A DNA stretch of 54,816 bases from Pseudomonadota bacterium (GTDB lineage: Bacteria; Pseudomonadota; Gammaproteobacteria; Pseudomonadales; Azotimanducaceae), in NCBI GenBank assembly GCA_027624035.1, contig JAQBUI010000025.1, forward strand, positions 1 through 54,816. The letters are read 5' to 3'. The notes below the pieces were generated by a model that saw nothing but the letters and a program-made list of their open reading frames with translations, had not been told where the DNA came from and searched no databases. The position numbers and the translations under genes are program-made. This document shows, one piece after another, positions 54,805 through 54,816 of the stretch (positions within the stretch are counted from its first letter, which is position 1; every line of letters starts with the position of its first letter).

Positions 54805-54816
54805 TTTCGCGATGTT
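54727..54816. mobile_element. Second MITE copy, cut by the window edge
   Basis: Begins AAGGAAGCTCTGATTAATTG and matches the element at 42659 for all 90 visible bases with a few changes, including the internal TCGCGAAA...TTTCGCGA dyad. Its right end is outside the window. Just before it, 54713-54725 reads ATCAGACGTTCCC, nearly the right-end repeat of the same element (12 of 13). Confidence 0.85.

Noticed and set aside
1..54816. CRISPR arrays, rRNA, tRNA, prophage genes
   Set aside because: No evenly spaced identical repeats, no conserved rRNA or cloverleaf sequence, and no phage structural or integrase genes were seen in a read of both strands.

Overview
The window looks like chromosomal DNA of a marine-type gammaproteobacterium. 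The DUF3080 lipoprotein at the right end belongs to a family I know only from Gammaproteobacteria. The rest fits: a large TonB-dependent receptor, PQQ-free FG-GAP/CRTAC1 proteins, a POT peptide permease, CaiB-type CoA transferases, TauD dioxygenases and fairly high GC. No rRNA, tRNA, CRISPR or phage structural genes were seen, and species cannot be named from this sequence.

Left part (1-13.5 kb) is a disturbed zone. On the minus strand lie a MATE efflux gene broken by one stop codon, an isocitrate-dehydrogenase-type gene broken by a one-base shift, a CBS-domain protein, a secreted DUF3604 protein, and a truncated, frameshifted 3' half of a POT transporter. A 5.5-kb islet follows (about 6351-11885) with a secreted FG-GAP/thrombospondin-3 protein, a decayed IS91-type transposase fragment, a HigBA-like pair whose toxin is frameshifted, and a Fic protein. 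The islet is bounded on the right by an intact POT gene whose 3' half is about 95% identical to the truncated copy, so it sits between two 0.7-kb direct repeats.

Middle (13.5-30 kb) is ordinary housekeeping and metabolism: fused PabB-PabC for folate, a TPR/TonB-C-domain protein, a class C beta-lactamase-like hydrolase, a small P-loop kinase, an Xaa-Pro aminopeptidase, a PEP-synthase/rifampin-phosphotransferase-like enzyme, an acyl-CoA synthetase with an alpha/beta hydrolase, a 5'-nucleotidase-like HAD protein, asparaginyl-tRNA synthetase and a metallo-beta-lactamase-fold hydrolase.

From 30 to 38 kb lies an uptake locus: TonB-dependent receptor, TPR lipoprotein and CRTAC1 lipoprotein on the minus strand, with a second TPR/TonB-C-domain protein divergent from the receptor. 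From 38 to 46.5 kb are a VapBC/FitAB-type toxin-antitoxin pair and a plus-strand catabolic group (double CaiB CoA transferase, enoyl-CoA hydratase, FGGY sugar kinase, SDR dehydrogenase, tandem VOC protein). From 46.6 to 50.7 kb are an unknown exported protein, an unknown conserved-looking protein and two TauD/TfdA dioxygenases. A DUF5916 outer-membrane protein and a DUF3080 lipoprotein close the window.

Two families of non-coding repeats run through the accessory parts. One is a REP-like hairpin repeat (single copies near 38.1, 41.5 and 48.5 kb, and a tandem array at 31.7-31.9 kb that appears to be inserted in frame in the lipoprotein signal peptide of the CRTAC1 gene). The other is a 142-bp MITE with 15-bp terminal inverted repeats at 42.7 kb, with a second copy cut by the right edge.
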